Positions 54,503 to 63,750 of a stretch of DNA of 64,000 nucleotides are shown in pieces. Origin of the DNA: Saprospiraceae bacterium (GTDB lineage Bacteria; Bacteroidota; Bacteroidia; Chitinophagales; Saprospiraceae); contig JADKBV010000004.1 of the NCBI GenBank assembly GCA_016714895.1, positions 310,001 through 374,000 on the forward strand. The letters are read 5' to 3'. The position numbers and the translations under genes are program-made. The stretch's first letter is position 1. Each line of letters begins with the position of its first letter. A model generated the notes under the pieces. That model was given only the letters and a program-made list of their open reading frames with translations. It had not been told where the DNA came from and made no database searches.

Positions 54503-55900
54503 TTATAAAAATATATGCGTTTGTAAAATAAATTGCCCTTTAGAACCATCCCGGAAAATTCCGTCTGTGGTTGAAATATAGACCGGTCGGTTGGCATATT
54601 CCAATGTGATTTTGGCATTGTGACCTGTAACAAAATAGTTCAGACCCAAACCATATTGAAAACTCGGATCGGCAAGTTTCTCAAAATCTTTATACGTTGC
54701 GGTCAGGTATGGCATAAAAGAAGTACCATTTTTTAATTTTGGTAAAACATAACCAGCCTGTAAATAGCCAATCGTGCCGGTTCCGATGGTCGGTTGGGCA
54801 TTTCCTCCACCGGACCAGCTTGCATCTGAAGGTGTCGGTGTGGTATGTTCGTTGAGAATTCCGATATTTCTTATGTAATTCGGACCGTAATCCAGTGAAT
54901 ATAAAGTTGCCAAAACAGAAATAGCAGTTCCTTTTTCTTTGTTAATCGGCATATCGAGAAAAACGTCAGCACCTAAAGCCATTTGATTATGATAACTTGA
55001 ATCAGTTGTTGTTTTATAAAGTGAGCCATTGGCTTGATTATACCAACCCACACCAATGTTAAATACCTTTTTACTTCCCAGGTAAGAACCTACAAAAAAC
55101 GGAAGAACATTGGATTCTTTGTCCCAAAACATCCAGTTAAGATATCCTGCTGTGGCATAATTTTCATTGAAAACATTGCGTGCTTCCGCATTTTTTGGAA
55201 CATCTGCAGGTCTGGCTCCATTGACAAAAGGTTTGTTGAGCGCAATCCGGTAATCCAGTTTGCCTAGCTGACCTTTGGCGTAAATACCAAATTGTCTGGC
55301 AAACTGATCGGTGGCTTCGATATTGTGCCAGTTAAAAATCGGAGCGTCCAATGTCATAAAATTTAAGGTCGAATGACTTGACAATCTGCTTACCCCATTC
55401 CAATAATGCAGACCGGCGCCTATATACAATTTTTGAGGAATGATTCTGAATTCTGTCCATGCATCGTGTAAAAATAATTGTGGTTTTTTACCCTGATTGC
55501 TTGGTGATGAAGTCGGATTCGGACCGTTTGGTGCGGTGGCTCCGTTGATAAAGGATTGGTTGTTGATTCCCCAATGGGTCAATATCAAAACCCTCGGCGA
55601 AACCTGAGCATACGCTAAAAAACGCGATCGGCGTAAAGCAATATCTGAACTCCATGACGCAGTATTGTTCGTTCCATCTATCAGATTACCGTTGACATCT
55701 CTGGTTCCCGGGTTGTTTTGGGTAGCCGTCACCCAAAATTGATGCCACATGATAAAGCGCACATACTTAGAACCATTTTCATTTAATTTTAGTGTTAGTG
55801 GTTTGTAGGTATGATCTTCAACCGGAGCTTCCTGAGCGTTTATGTTGTACCTTATAAAAGAGAAAAAAATAATAAGCGGTAAAATTAATTGTTTGGTCAT
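54503..55900 (-). CDS. Outer-membrane porin-like protein
   Basis: The ATG at 55900 (MTKQLILPLIIFFSFI) gives a signal peptide ending INAQ. The ~445 mature residues are rich in Asn, Gly, Tyr and Trp in beta strands (KYVRFIMWHQFWVTATQ, WSSDIALRRSRFLAYAQV, QFGIYAKGQLGKLDYRIAL) and end in FILQTHIFL. It looks like a general or anion-type porin. Its position as the first gene of the symporter operon suggests that it passes the symporter's substrate through the outer membrane. Confidence 0.75.
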   Translation of the reverse strand: MTKQLILPLIIFFSFIRYNINAQEAPVEDHTYKPLTLKLNENGSKYVRFIMWHQFWVTATQNNPGTRDVNGNLIDGTNNTASWSSDIALRRSRFLAYAQVSPRVLILTHWGINNQSFINGATAPNGPNPTSSPSNQGKKPQLFLHDAWTEFRIIPQKLYIGAGLHYWNGVSRLSSHSTLNFMTLDAPIFNWHNIEATDQFARQFGIYAKGQLGKLDYRIALNKPFVNGARPADVPKNAEARNVFNENYATAGYLNWMFWDKESNVLPFFVGSYLGSKKVFNIGVGWYNQANGSLYKTTTDSSYHNQMALGADVFLDMPINKEKGTAISVLATLYSLDYGPNYIRNIGILNEHTTPTPSDASWSGGGNAQPTIGTGTIGYLQAGYVLPKLKNGTSFMPYLTATYKDFEKLADPSFQYGLGLNYFVTGHNAKITLEYANRPVYISTTDGIFRDGSKGQFILQTHIFL

Positions 55901-55928
55901 CACACTATATTTTGAAAGATCGAATAAA

Positions 55929-55936
55929 CAAATATA
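55929..55936 (-). promoter_or_regulatory. -7 promoter element of the porin-symporter operon
   Basis: TATATTTG on the minus strand matches the -7 consensus 28 bases before the porin ATG. The -33 position holds no TTG but falls inside the AT-rich dyad at 55951-55975. Confidence 0.5.
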
Positions 55937-55950
55937 AATATCTACATGCA

Positions 55951-55975
55951 ATCATATATAGATATATAGATATGT
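55951..55975 (-). promoter_or_regulatory. AT-rich operator-like site upstream of the porin
   Basis: A 25-bp TA-rich sequence (ATCATATATA...GATATGT) lies 51 bases upstream of the porin start. The distance is almost the same as that of the synthetase site (53 bases). Both cover the -33 region, as an activator site or operator would. Confidence 0.35.
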
Positions 55976-56170
55976 TGTTTATTTTTTGACCCATTTTTTT
56001 CAAAAAAAATTGCAGTTTTATTTTTTTACCATAATTTTAATACATTATTCTGTAAAATTAATTTATACAACATATAATACTGTTCATTCGGACATAGATC
56101 CGGATGTTGTTGTATTAGTACCCGCAAAAAAAAGGAAAAAAACTACAAAGAGAATGTGAAAATAATTAGT

Positions 56171-56458
56171 TTAATCTTTCGTCAGGCTTTTGATGATTTC
56201 ATAGTATGATGGTCGCGATAGTGAATAATAAGAATTTTTTCCATCCCTGACAACTTTGACAACATCCTGATTTTTCAGTATTCTTAAATGATGACTGGCT
56301 ACAGCTTGCTCGATATCCAGTTTTTCATGGATATCCGTAACAGATAGTTTGGTTTCTTTATACAATATGTCGACCATCAAAAAACGTATCGGATGAGCTA
56401 TGGCTTTCAATTTTTCGGTCGCGTCTTCAAGAAATTCTATGTCAAAAGGCGTATTCAT
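56171..56458 (-). CDS. ArsR-type winged-helix regulator without metal cysteines
   Basis: The ATG at 56458 (MNTPFDIEFLEDATEKLKAIA) begins a 95-residue ArsR-family protein: HPIRFLMVDILYKETKLSVTDIHEKL, recognition helix QAVASHHLRILKN and wing VRDGKNSYYSL. The metal-binding ELCVCDL motif of classic ArsR is replaced by KLSVTDI with no Cys, so it is not a metal sensor of that type. It probably responds to a metabolite or redox state. It is divergent from the CBS/DUF294 gene and next to the porin operon. A TA-rich dyad (56473-56496) overlaps its promoter. Confidence 0.85.
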   Translation of the reverse strand: MNTPFDIEFLEDATEKLKAIAHPIRFLMVDILYKETKLSVTDIHEKLDIEQAVASHHLRILKNQDVVKVVRDGKNSYYSLSRPSYYEIIKSLTKD

Positions 56459-56472
56459 GGTATTTTGCATAC

Positions 56473-56496
56473 ATGTATATATATAAATACATATAT
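56473..56496 (-). promoter_or_regulatory. AT-rich operator-like site beside the ArsR gene
   Basis: The 24-bp sequence starts ATGTATATAT and shares 19 of 24 positions with the site at 48705-48728. It ends 15 bases before the ArsR ATG, in the right place for autoregulation and for the divergent gene. Confidence 0.35.
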
Positions 56497-56576
56497 TAAA
56501 AGAATGTTCAAATAAAAATATCCGTATCATGATATATATCATGCATTTTTATAGAATATTTGTTTTTTTTTGCATC

Positions 56577-58460
56577 ATGGCACATGAACTGACACATAGA
56601 ATTTATGACTTTCTAAAAGAATTTCCGCCCTTTCATTTTCTTTCGAAGGAAGAGATTCTGCATCTCGCTTCCCAATCAACCGTCAAATACCTTCAAAAAG
56701 AAGATATTCTGTTTTCCATCGGAGACCTGCCGCCCCAACGATTTTATATCGTCAAAGAGGGAGCCATACATCTTTTCCAATCGAATGGTGACCTTGTCGA
56801 AACCTGTGACGAAGGTGATGTATTCGGTATAAGGCCTTTACTGGCACACTCACCCTATTTGTTAACTGCAAAAGCAGGTGAAGAAACCCTGTTATACGCC
56901 ATTACCACTAAAGATTTTTTACCATTAATCGAAAAATATCCCAAAATAAGTCTTTTCCTCGCAACCAATTTTGCAGTCGGTGTTGGAAATAAATATTACC
57001 ATAAAAATCACCAAAGTAGTAATGAAATTTCAGAAAATGTCCTGACAGAAGTTGTTTCGATAGATACCAGAATTAAACCTGTAACTGTTGATCCTGCCAT
57101 TACGATTCAGGAAGCTGCTCAAATAATGGTCGAAAAAGGAGTTGGTTCTGTTGTAATCTGTGATCCGGATGAAAAACCTATAGGTATTGTTACCGATAAA
57201 GATCTGCGGACCAAAGTAGTGGCTGGTGATATTCGTAAAAAAGAAAATGTTACACTCATCATGACTTCTCCGGTCAAATGTGCTCCTCCGAATCAATCCT
57301 ATACGCAACTGCAAATGATGATGCTCAGGCACAGAATCAGTCATGTTGTCATCACTGAAGACGGCAGTACAGAAAGTAAAATTGTAGGTGTTGTGTCTGA
57401 ACATGATTTAGTGGTTCAGCAGACAGATAGTCCTGCCCTTCTATTAAAAACTATCCTGAAATCCGATAACGAAAAACAACTATCCGCAATCCGTTCAAAA
57501 ATCGAAATCCTGATTCAAAAATGGCTTAAACAAGAAGTTTCTATTCATTTTGTATCACAAGTGGTATCCACTTTAAATGATGAAATCATCAAACGCGTTT
57601 TATACCTCTCTGAAGAAAATTTAGGCAGAGAAACATACAGGAAAATGGATTACTGCTGGTTGGCTTTGGGAAGTGAGGGCCGCGAAGAACAATTATTGAA
57701 AACGGACCAGGATAATGCAGTCATTTATACCAACAACCCGAATATTCCTAATCAAAAAGAGCTCTTAATCAATCTTGCTAAAGAGGTAAACCGTATGCTT
57801 TTTGAAATCGGTTTTGAATATTGCCCCGCTGAAATGATGGCCTCCAACCCCTTGTGGTGTCAAAGTGTGGAAGAATGGCAACAAACATTTGAAAAATGGA
57901 TCTTCCAACCCGGTGAAAAAGAAATTATGATGTGCACCATATTTTTTGATTTTCGCCCGGTATACGGAAATAAATCCCTGGCAGACTCTTTGTCTCAATA
58001 CATTTTCGAACTATTGGATAAACAAAAGGTTTTTTTACACTTTTTGGCCAAAAATGCCTTGCAGAATCCTCCCCCACTTTCCTTTTTCAGAAATGTTATT
58101 GTGGAAAAAAACGGAGAACATAAAGACAGTTTTGATATCAAACTCAGAGCCATGATGCCATTAGTCGACGCTGCCAGACTGATGATTCTTGAAAAAAAGC
58201 TATCCGGAATTAACAATACAGGTGAAAGATATCAGGCACTCGCAAAATCAGATCCTGCCAATGCAGAAGTTCTTTACCTTGCCGCAGATGCATATGAAAT
58301 CCTGATCAGAATAAGAACATTATTCGGTCTAAGACAAAAAAATTCAGGCAGATATATCCAACCGGAAGAAATGGACAAAATGTCAAAACTCTTATTAAGA
58401 AATGCGTTTCAACCTATCGATGACATCCAAAAAATCATCAAAATCCGCTTTCAGGTATGA
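56577..58460 (+). CDS. cNMP-binding / CBS-pair / DUF294 nucleotidyltransferase protein
   Basis: About 627 residues from the ATG at 56577. The domains in order are: a cyclic-nucleotide-binding fold (residues ~20-130: FSIGDLPPQRFYIVKEGAIHLF), two CBS domains (~160-285: VDPAITIQEAAQIMVEKGVGSVVI, VSEHDL), DUF294 nucleotidyltransferase (~330-480: WLALGSEGREEQLLKTDQDNAVIY) and the DUF294_C domain. It is a GlnD-like signal-transducing nucleotidyltransferase. Its stop overlaps the exonuclease start by 4 bases. This pair commonly accompanies DUF4212/VC_2705-type symporters, so it probably modulates that system. Confidence 0.88.
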   Translation: MAHELTHRIYDFLKEFPPFHFLSKEEILHLASQSTVKYLQKEDILFSIGDLPPQRFYIVKEGAIHLFQSNGDLVETCDEGDVFGIRPLLAHSPYLLTAKAGEETLLYAITTKDFLPLIEKYPKISLFLATNFAVGVGNKYYHKNHQSSNEISENVLTEVVSIDTRIKPVTVDPAITIQEAAQIMVEKGVGSVVICDPDEKPIGIVTDKDLRTKVVAGDIRKKENVTLIMTSPVKCAPPNQSYTQLQMMMLRHRISHVVITEDGSTESKIVGVVSEHDLVVQQTDSPALLLKTILKSDNEKQLSAIRSKIEILIQKWLKQEVSIHFVSQVVSTLNDEIIKRVLYLSEENLGRETYRKMDYCWLALGSEGREEQLLKTDQDNAVIYTNNPNIPNQKELLINLAKEVNRMLFEIGFEYCPAEMMASNPLWCQSVEEWQQTFEKWIFQPGEKEIMMCTIFFDFRPVYGNKSLADSLSQYIFELLDKQKVFLHFLAKNALQNPPPLSFFRNVIVEKNGEHKDSFDIKLRAMMPLVDAARLMILEKKLSGINNTGERYQALAKSDPANAEVLYLAADAYEILIRIRTLFGLRQKNSGRYIQPEEMDKMSKLLLRNAFQPIDDIQKIIKIRFQV

Positions 58461-59134
58461 TTTGGAATGGATTTAAAAACTTTTTTGGCCAGCCGCAAAA
58501 AGATTGGGCAACCTGGTATAATGAATATCAAAAAACTTATCATCCTCCTGACAAAAACGTTTTACTGTCAACATTATCTTATGTGGTTTTGGATACAGAA
58601 ACTACGGGGTTAGACCTGAAAACGGACCAGATTATTACCCTGGGAGCGGTCAGAATCCAAAACCAGGAAATCCCTGTACATAATGTGCTGTCTTGTAGTA
58701 TCCGCCAAAATATCCTTCACAAACAGGATGCCGTATCCATCCACGGATTGGTTCAAACGGAAAAAAAAGGAGTTCCCGCACATGAAGCTTTAGCTATGTT
58801 TTTTGCCTATATCCAATCTGATATTATCATAGGTCATCATATTGGTTTTGACGTTAAAATGATCGAAAAAACATCCTTACATCATGGTGGTGGAACTATA
58901 AAAAACCTGATTATTGATACCTCTTTTTTGGCAAAAAGACTGGACAACCCAATGAATCCAAACAGTCTTGACGGAAAAAACTATTCTCTCGATGTTTTGT
59001 GCAAAAGGTTTGATATTGTCACAAAAGACAGACACACAGCCTTGGGTGATGCTTTTCTTACAGCCTTGTTGTTTATAAAATTGATTCATCTTTTTGAAAA
59101 AAAAGGAATTAAAACATTAAAGCAATTGTTATAA
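58457..59134 (+). CDS. DEDDh 3'-5' exonuclease (DnaQ-like)
   Basis: The 225-residue protein has exonuclease motif I VLDTETTGLD, motif II IIGHHIGFDVKM and motif III DRHTALGDAFLTA, which gives the DEDDh set. It resembles the epsilon subunit and PolC-type exonuclease fold but is short and not fused to a polymerase. The 4-base overlap with the CBS/DUF294 gene suggests joint function with it more than with the dnaE gene 86 bases downstream, although DNA proofreading cannot be excluded. Confidence 0.85.
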   Translation: MIWNGFKNFFGQPQKDWATWYNEYQKTYHPPDKNVLLSTLSYVVLDTETTGLDLKTDQIITLGAVRIQNQEIPVHNVLSCSIRQNILHKQDAVSIHGLVQTEKKGVPAHEALAMFFAYIQSDIIIGHHIGFDVKMIEKTSLHHGGGTIKNLIIDTSFLAKRLDNPMNPNSLDGKNYSLDVLCKRFDIVTKDRHTALGDAFLTALLFIKLIHLFEKKGIKTLKQLL

Positions 59135-59159
59135 TAAAAAACTGAAAAGCCTTTTTTTG

Positions 59160-59167
59160 TATATTTG
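59160..59167 (+). promoter_or_regulatory. Putative -7 promoter element of dnaE
   Basis: TATATTTG matches the -7 consensus and lies 53 bases before the dnaE start. No -33 TTG is seen at the usual distance, so the assignment is moderate. Confidence 0.4.
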
Positions 59168-59220
59168 CAACCCTTTTCTGATTTTTTCAGCATTTCGGAT
59201 AACTTACTCAACTTATTTCC

Positions 59221-62200
59221 ATGGTAGATTTTTGTCACCTCCATTGCCACACTCAGTATTCACTGCTTGACGGTGCTTCAGACATCAAAACAATGATGAA
59301 AAAAGCAAAAGCGGACGGACAGAGTGCTGTAGCTATAACGGACCATGGTAACATGTTCGGGGTATTTAAATTTGTCAAGGAAGCCAAACAACAGGGTATC
59401 AAACCTATCATTGGTTGCGAATTTTACATGGTTGAAGATCGTCATATCAAAAGTTTTGAAAAATCCAGAGGTCAGAAAGATGTGCGGCATCACCAACTCC
59501 TCCTCGCTAAAACACCTCAAGGATATAAAAATCTTACCAAACTGGCTTCTTTGGGTTTTACAGAAGGATTGTACGGAAAGTTTCCCAGGATTGACAAAAG
59601 TTTGCTGGAAAAATATCACGAAGGTATCATTGCTACCAGTTGTTGTATAGGTGCAGAAATCCCCCAAACCATTTTGAAAGGAGATATCGAAGGCGCTGAA
59701 ACAAAACTAAAATGGTGGATTGACATGTTTGGGGAAGATTATTATATCGAATTGCAACGCCACAGGGGATTGGAAAAAATTGATGACACCGGCATGAGTC
59801 AGGAAGATGTCAATCAGGTTTTGATTGGTTTTGCCAAAAAATATAACATCAAAACCATCGTCACCAACGATGCCCACTATGTCGAAGAAGAAGATTGGGC
59901 GCCCCATGATGTTTTGTTGTGTATCAATACCGGCTCACTGCTGGAGCAGAAAGAACGATTTAATTTCCCAAGTTCGGACTTTTATTTTAAAACAAAGGCT
60001 GAAATGAATACTTTGTTTGGCGATGTCAAACAAGCTGTTGAAAACACCATGGATATTGCGGGTAAAGTTCAGGAATTTGATTTGGCCCGGGATGTTTTAT
60101 TGCCGGCATTTCCTCTTCCGGTGGGTTTTGAATCTCAGGAATTATTCCTGAGACATCTGACCTTTGAAGGCGCAAGAAAAAGGTATGGCACCATCACGCC
60201 CGCCATTGAAGAAAGACTCAATTTTGAATTGAATGTCATCAATCATTCCGGATATCCCGGATACTTTTTGATTGTTCAGGATTTTACCAGTGCGGCAAGA
60301 CAATTGGGTGTGTCTGTCGGACCAGGTCGGGGCTCTGCTGCCGGTTCTGCCGTCGCTTATTGCCTTGGTATCACCAATATTGATCCGATCAAATACGATT
60401 TGCTTTTCGAACGTTTTCTCAATCCTGAAAGGGTCTCTATGCCGGATATCGATATTGACTTTGACGATGAAGGAAGAGGAAAAGTCATTGATTATGTCAT
60501 CGACAAATACGGAAAAAATCAGGTCGCCCAAATCATTACCTATGGTACCATGGCCGCCAGAATGTCTTTGAGAGACGTAGGTCGGGTGATGAATGTTCCT
60601 CTGAGTGAAGTGGACAAAGTGGCTAAAACCTTTCCTACCCATCTGAGTGCAACCCTTCAGGGTGTTCTTGCGGAAAACGATATAGATCCCAAACTGAAAG
60701 AAAATCTCACTTCAGACGATATTGAAAAAGCATATTCTTTTAGGAAACTTGCCGGTCAGCATGACGACATCGGCAAAATGATTACAACCGCCAAAAAACT
60801 GGAAGGTGCCGTCAGAAATACAGGTATTCATGCTTGTGGTGTCATCATCACACCCGGAGATATCACTGATTATGTTCCTGTTTCCGTAGCAAAAGATTCA
60901 GATCTGCTGGTTTCTCAGTATGATAACAGTGTAGCCGAAGAAGCAGGATTGTTGAAAATGGACTTCTTGGGTTTGAAGACCCTGACCATCATTAAAGATG
61001 CTATTGAAATCATCAGAGAAAGATATGGTATTACGTTGGATATTGACGATATTTCCCTAGAGGATGAAAAAACATTTCAACTATTTCAAAAAGGTGAAAT
61101 GGTCGGAATATTCCAATATGAATCTCCCGGAATGCAAAAATATCTGCGGGAACTCAAACCTACGCGTTTTGAGGATCTCATAGCGATGAACGCCTTGTAC
61201 CGACCCGGACCACTTCAATACATTCCTGACTTTATCGCACGAAAAAACGGAAAACAAACCATCGTTTTTGACCTTCCTGACATGGAAGAATTTCTTGCTG
61301 AAACGTATGGAATCACCGTGTATCAGGAACAGGTTATGTTGCTTTCACAAAAGTTGGCCGGATTTTCAAAAGGTGATGCTGACATGTTGCGTAAGGCGAT
61401 GGGCAAAAAACAAAAAGCAGTTTTGGACAAAATGTTTCCTAAATTTGTGGAAGGTTGTACTTCCAATGGTCACCCGGAAGATGCTGTCAAAAAAATCTGG
61501 ACGGACTGGGAGGCATTCGCTTCTTACGCATTTAACAAGTCGCACTCTACCTGTTATGCTTATATCGCTTTCCAAACGGCTTATCTTAAAGCCCATTTTC
61601 CGGCAGCTTTTATGGCTTCCGTGTTAAATCACAACAAAAACGACATTTCCAAAGTCAATTTTTACCTTCAGGAAACCAAAAGAATGAGAATTCCGGTACT
61701 GGGGCCGGACATCAATGAAAGTAATATCAAATTTACAGTTAATAAAAGTGATGCCGTACGTTTTGGTTTATCTGCCTTAAAGGGTGTAGGTGAAGGCCCT
61801 GTAGAAGACATTGTAGCCGAAAGAAATGCCAAGGGACCATATGAAAACATCTATGAAATGATGAAAAGAGTGAATCTCAGGTCTGTCAATAAAAAATGTC
61901 TGGACAGTCTGGCTTTAAGTGGTGCTTTGGATTGTTTTGAAGGATTCAATCGCGCTCAGTTTTTTGCTGTCAATGAAAAAGGTGAAAACTTTATTGAGCA
62001 GCTGATTAAATACGGAAACAATATTCAGGGACAAAAGGAAACCCAACAGATATCTTTGTTTGGGGATAGTCTCAACGACATGGTTTTGGAGCCAAAACCT
62101 GAAAAGGTAGGTGAGTGGAATCAGATTGACAAACTTGAAAAAGAGAGGGAAGTAACGGGAATCTACATCAGCGGCCATCCTTTGGATGATTACACCCTGG

Positions 62201-62751
62201 AGTTTAATTACTTTATCAACTGTCCGTTGGAAAAAGCAGATCAGATCGAAGGACAAATGCTCAAAATGGGAGGTATGGTAAAGGATGTTCATTTCGGAGC
62301 TACCCAAAAAGGAAATCCCTATACCCGTTTTACATTGATGGATTTTACCGGAGAATTTCAGATATCCCTGTACAATGAATCACATGAAATGTGGAAACAT
62401 TTGATTTCTACCGGAAATGTTTTGTACGTGGAAGGAATCAATCAAAAAGGAATGAACTCCGACCGTGCTTTTTTCAGGGTAAAAGAAATCATGTTTTTGG
62501 ATACTGTCGGTCAGGCAAGAACAAAGTCGATCACCGTCAGGGTAGGCCTGAATCATATTAATCCGGAAGTTATTAATTCTTTGATTCAATTGTGCGAAAG
62601 CAAACCCGGCAAACATTTGTTGAAACTTAAAATCAAAGATGAAGAAGCTGATGTAGACATAGATATGCAATCTCAGACTTACAAAATCAATGCAGATGGT
62701 CTTTTTGTTCAGGAATTGGAAAGTTTGGGCTTTTCATTTAAACTGAACTGA
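59221..62751 (+). CDS. dnaE: DNA polymerase III subunit alpha
   Basis: The 1176-residue replicative polymerase starts with the PHP domain (HLHCHTQYSLLDGA, ITDHGNMFG). The catalytic Asp triad region is visible as PDIDIDFDDEGRG, with VGPGRGSAAGSAVAYCLG and GIHACGVIITPGD following. The helix-hairpin and OB domains follow at the C-terminus (GMQKYLRELKPTRFEDLIAMN, and the OB fold around FTLMDFTGEFQISLYN). The length and order fit Bacteroidota DnaE. It is the main chromosomal replicase and is expected to be essential. Confidence 0.97.
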   Translation: MVDFCHLHCHTQYSLLDGASDIKTMMKKAKADGQSAVAITDHGNMFGVFKFVKEAKQQGIKPIIGCEFYMVEDRHIKSFEKSRGQKDVRHHQLLLAKTPQGYKNLTKLASLGFTEGLYGKFPRIDKSLLEKYHEGIIATSCCIGAEIPQTILKGDIEGAETKLKWWIDMFGEDYYIELQRHRGLEKIDDTGMSQEDVNQVLIGFAKKYNIKTIVTNDAHYVEEEDWAPHDVLLCINTGSLLEQKERFNFPSSDFYFKTKAEMNTLFGDVKQAVENTMDIAGKVQEFDLARDVLLPAFPLPVGFESQELFLRHLTFEGARKRYGTITPAIEERLNFELNVINHSGYPGYFLIVQDFTSAARQLGVSVGPGRGSAAGSAVAYCLGITNIDPIKYDLLFERFLNPERVSMPDIDIDFDDEGRGKVIDYVIDKYGKNQVAQIITYGTMAARMSLRDVGRVMNVPLSEVDKVAKTFPTHLSATLQGVLAENDIDPKLKENLTSDDIEKAYSFRKLAGQHDDIGKMITTAKKLEGAVRNTGIHACGVIITPGDITDYVPVSVAKDSDLLVSQYDNSVAEEAGLLKMDFLGLKTLTIIKDAIEIIRERYGITLDIDDISLEDEKTFQLFQKGEMVGIFQYESPGMQKYLRELKPTRFEDLIAMNALYRPGPLQYIPDFIARKNGKQTIVFDLPDMEEFLAETYGITVYQEQVMLLSQKLAGFSKGDADMLRKAMGKKQKAVLDKMFPKFVEGCTSNGHPEDAVKKIWTDWEAFASYAFNKSHSTCYAYIAFQTAYLKAHFPAAFMASVLNHNKNDISKVNFYLQETKRMRIPVLGPDINESNIKFTVNKSDAVRFGLSALKGVGEGPVEDIVAERNAKGPYENIYEMMKRVNLRSVNKKCLDSLALSGALDCFEGFNRAQFFAVNEKGENFIEQLIKYGNNIQGQKETQQISLFGDSLNDMVLEPKPEKVGEWNQIDKLEKEREVTGIYISGHPLDDYTLEFNYFINCPLEKADQIEGQMLKMGGMVKDVHFGATQKGNPYTRFTLMDFTGEFQISLYNESHEMWKHLISTGNVLYVEGINQKGMNSDRAFFRVKEIMFLDTVGQARTKSITVRVGLNHINPEVINSLIQLCESKPGKHLLKLKIKDEEADVDIDMQSQTYKINADGLFVQELESLGFSFKLN

Positions 62752-62805
62752 CACGAATTTCCTTACATTTTGTCTGAAACAGAACTACAATACCTGCTTA
62801 TGGAG

Positions 62806-63750
62806 TTAATGGGATTTTCTGTTTTTAACAACGCCTCCTGTTACTTCTTTGATCGTTTGCACAAAAAAGAAAGCTTGCGGATCTACATCTGATAAAGCGG
62901 TTTTGAGTCGGTGAACTTCTAATCTTGTGACAATCGTCATAACAATATCACAATCATGGGAAATATCAAATGATCCGGGTAAATATCCTCTTTCTCCTTT
63001 ATATACAGAAATGGCTTTACCAAAATCATTGACTATAACGGATTTAATCTCCTCATGATTTTTAGATATTACGGTCAAAGCAGTAAATTCTTCAAATCCA
63101 TCTACAACATAATCTGAAGTTTTTAAAGCCGTGTAATACGTTAATATAGAATACATTGCCGCTTCAATACCGAATTTGAAAGCAACACCCAAAAACAACA
63201 ATGTATTGACTACAAGTATAATTTCAGAGGTGGAAAATCCTGATTTTTTGTGGGTATAATCCGCCATTACTTCAAGTCCGTCGATAACAGCTCCACCCCT
63301 GATCACTAATCCGATGCCCAACCCAATCAAAAAACCACCAAAAATAGCTATAAGCAATTTATCATTAGTAAATGCCTCTTCGATTTGAATAAATGCCATA
63401 AAAACACTGAGCAAAAAAATGGCCAATGCTGTTTGTACAGCAAATATTTTACCTATTTTTTTATATCCGACATACAAAAAAGGAAGGTTCAAAACAAAAA
63501 GGAGCAGATAAATCGGAATATGAAAATATTCATGAATGAGAATTGAAATCCCTGTCACGCCACCATCCAGAAAATGATTGGGTATCATAAATCCCTGTAA
63601 TGCCAAAGTAGCACAAAAAACTCCGGCCACAATATAAAGAAGAGACTTCTGTGAAAAAACAGCAGCCCAATCTATAGGAGCTTGTACGGTATGTGATGAT
63701 GATTTGCTCAATGTTTCTGATTTAATGAAAAAACGGTTTGTATTTATCAA
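62806..63750 (-). CDS. YitT family membrane protein (DUF161 + DUF2179)
   Basis: About 314 residues: a soluble N-terminus, then five or six membrane helices with YIVAGVFCATLALQGFMIPNHFLDGGVTGIS and GLGIGLVIRGGAVIDGLEVMADY. A C-terminal DUF2179 domain follows (FTALTVISKNHEEIKSVIVND, VTRLEVHRLKTALSDVDPQAF). The function of YitT proteins is not settled. No ATG occurs before the first helix; the TTG at 63750 is the computed start, and a later TTG (63711) is another option. A perfect 8-bp inverted repeat overlaps the start. Confidence 0.85.
   Translation of the reverse strand: MINTNRFFIKSETLSKSSSHTVQAPIDWAAVFSQKSLLYIVAGVFCATLALQGFMIPNHFLDGGVTGISILIHEYFHIPIYLLLFVLNLPFLYVGYKKIGKIFAVQTALAIFLLSVFMAFIQIEEAFTNDKLLIAIFGGFLIGLGIGLVIRGGAVIDGLEVMADYTHKKSGFSTSEIILVVNTLLFLGVAFKFGIEAAMYSILTYYTALKTSDYVVDGFEEFTALTVISKNHEEIKSVIVNDFGKAISVYKGERGYLPGSFDISHDCDIVMTIVTRLEVHRLKTALSDVDPQAFFFVQTIKEVTGGVVKNRKSH

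Noticed and set aside
58457..59134. The exonuclease as the proofreading subunit for the adjacent dnaE
   Set aside because: It overlaps the DUF294 gene and is separated from dnaE by a likely promoter. The pairing with DUF294 is a better explanation, though proofreading is not excluded.
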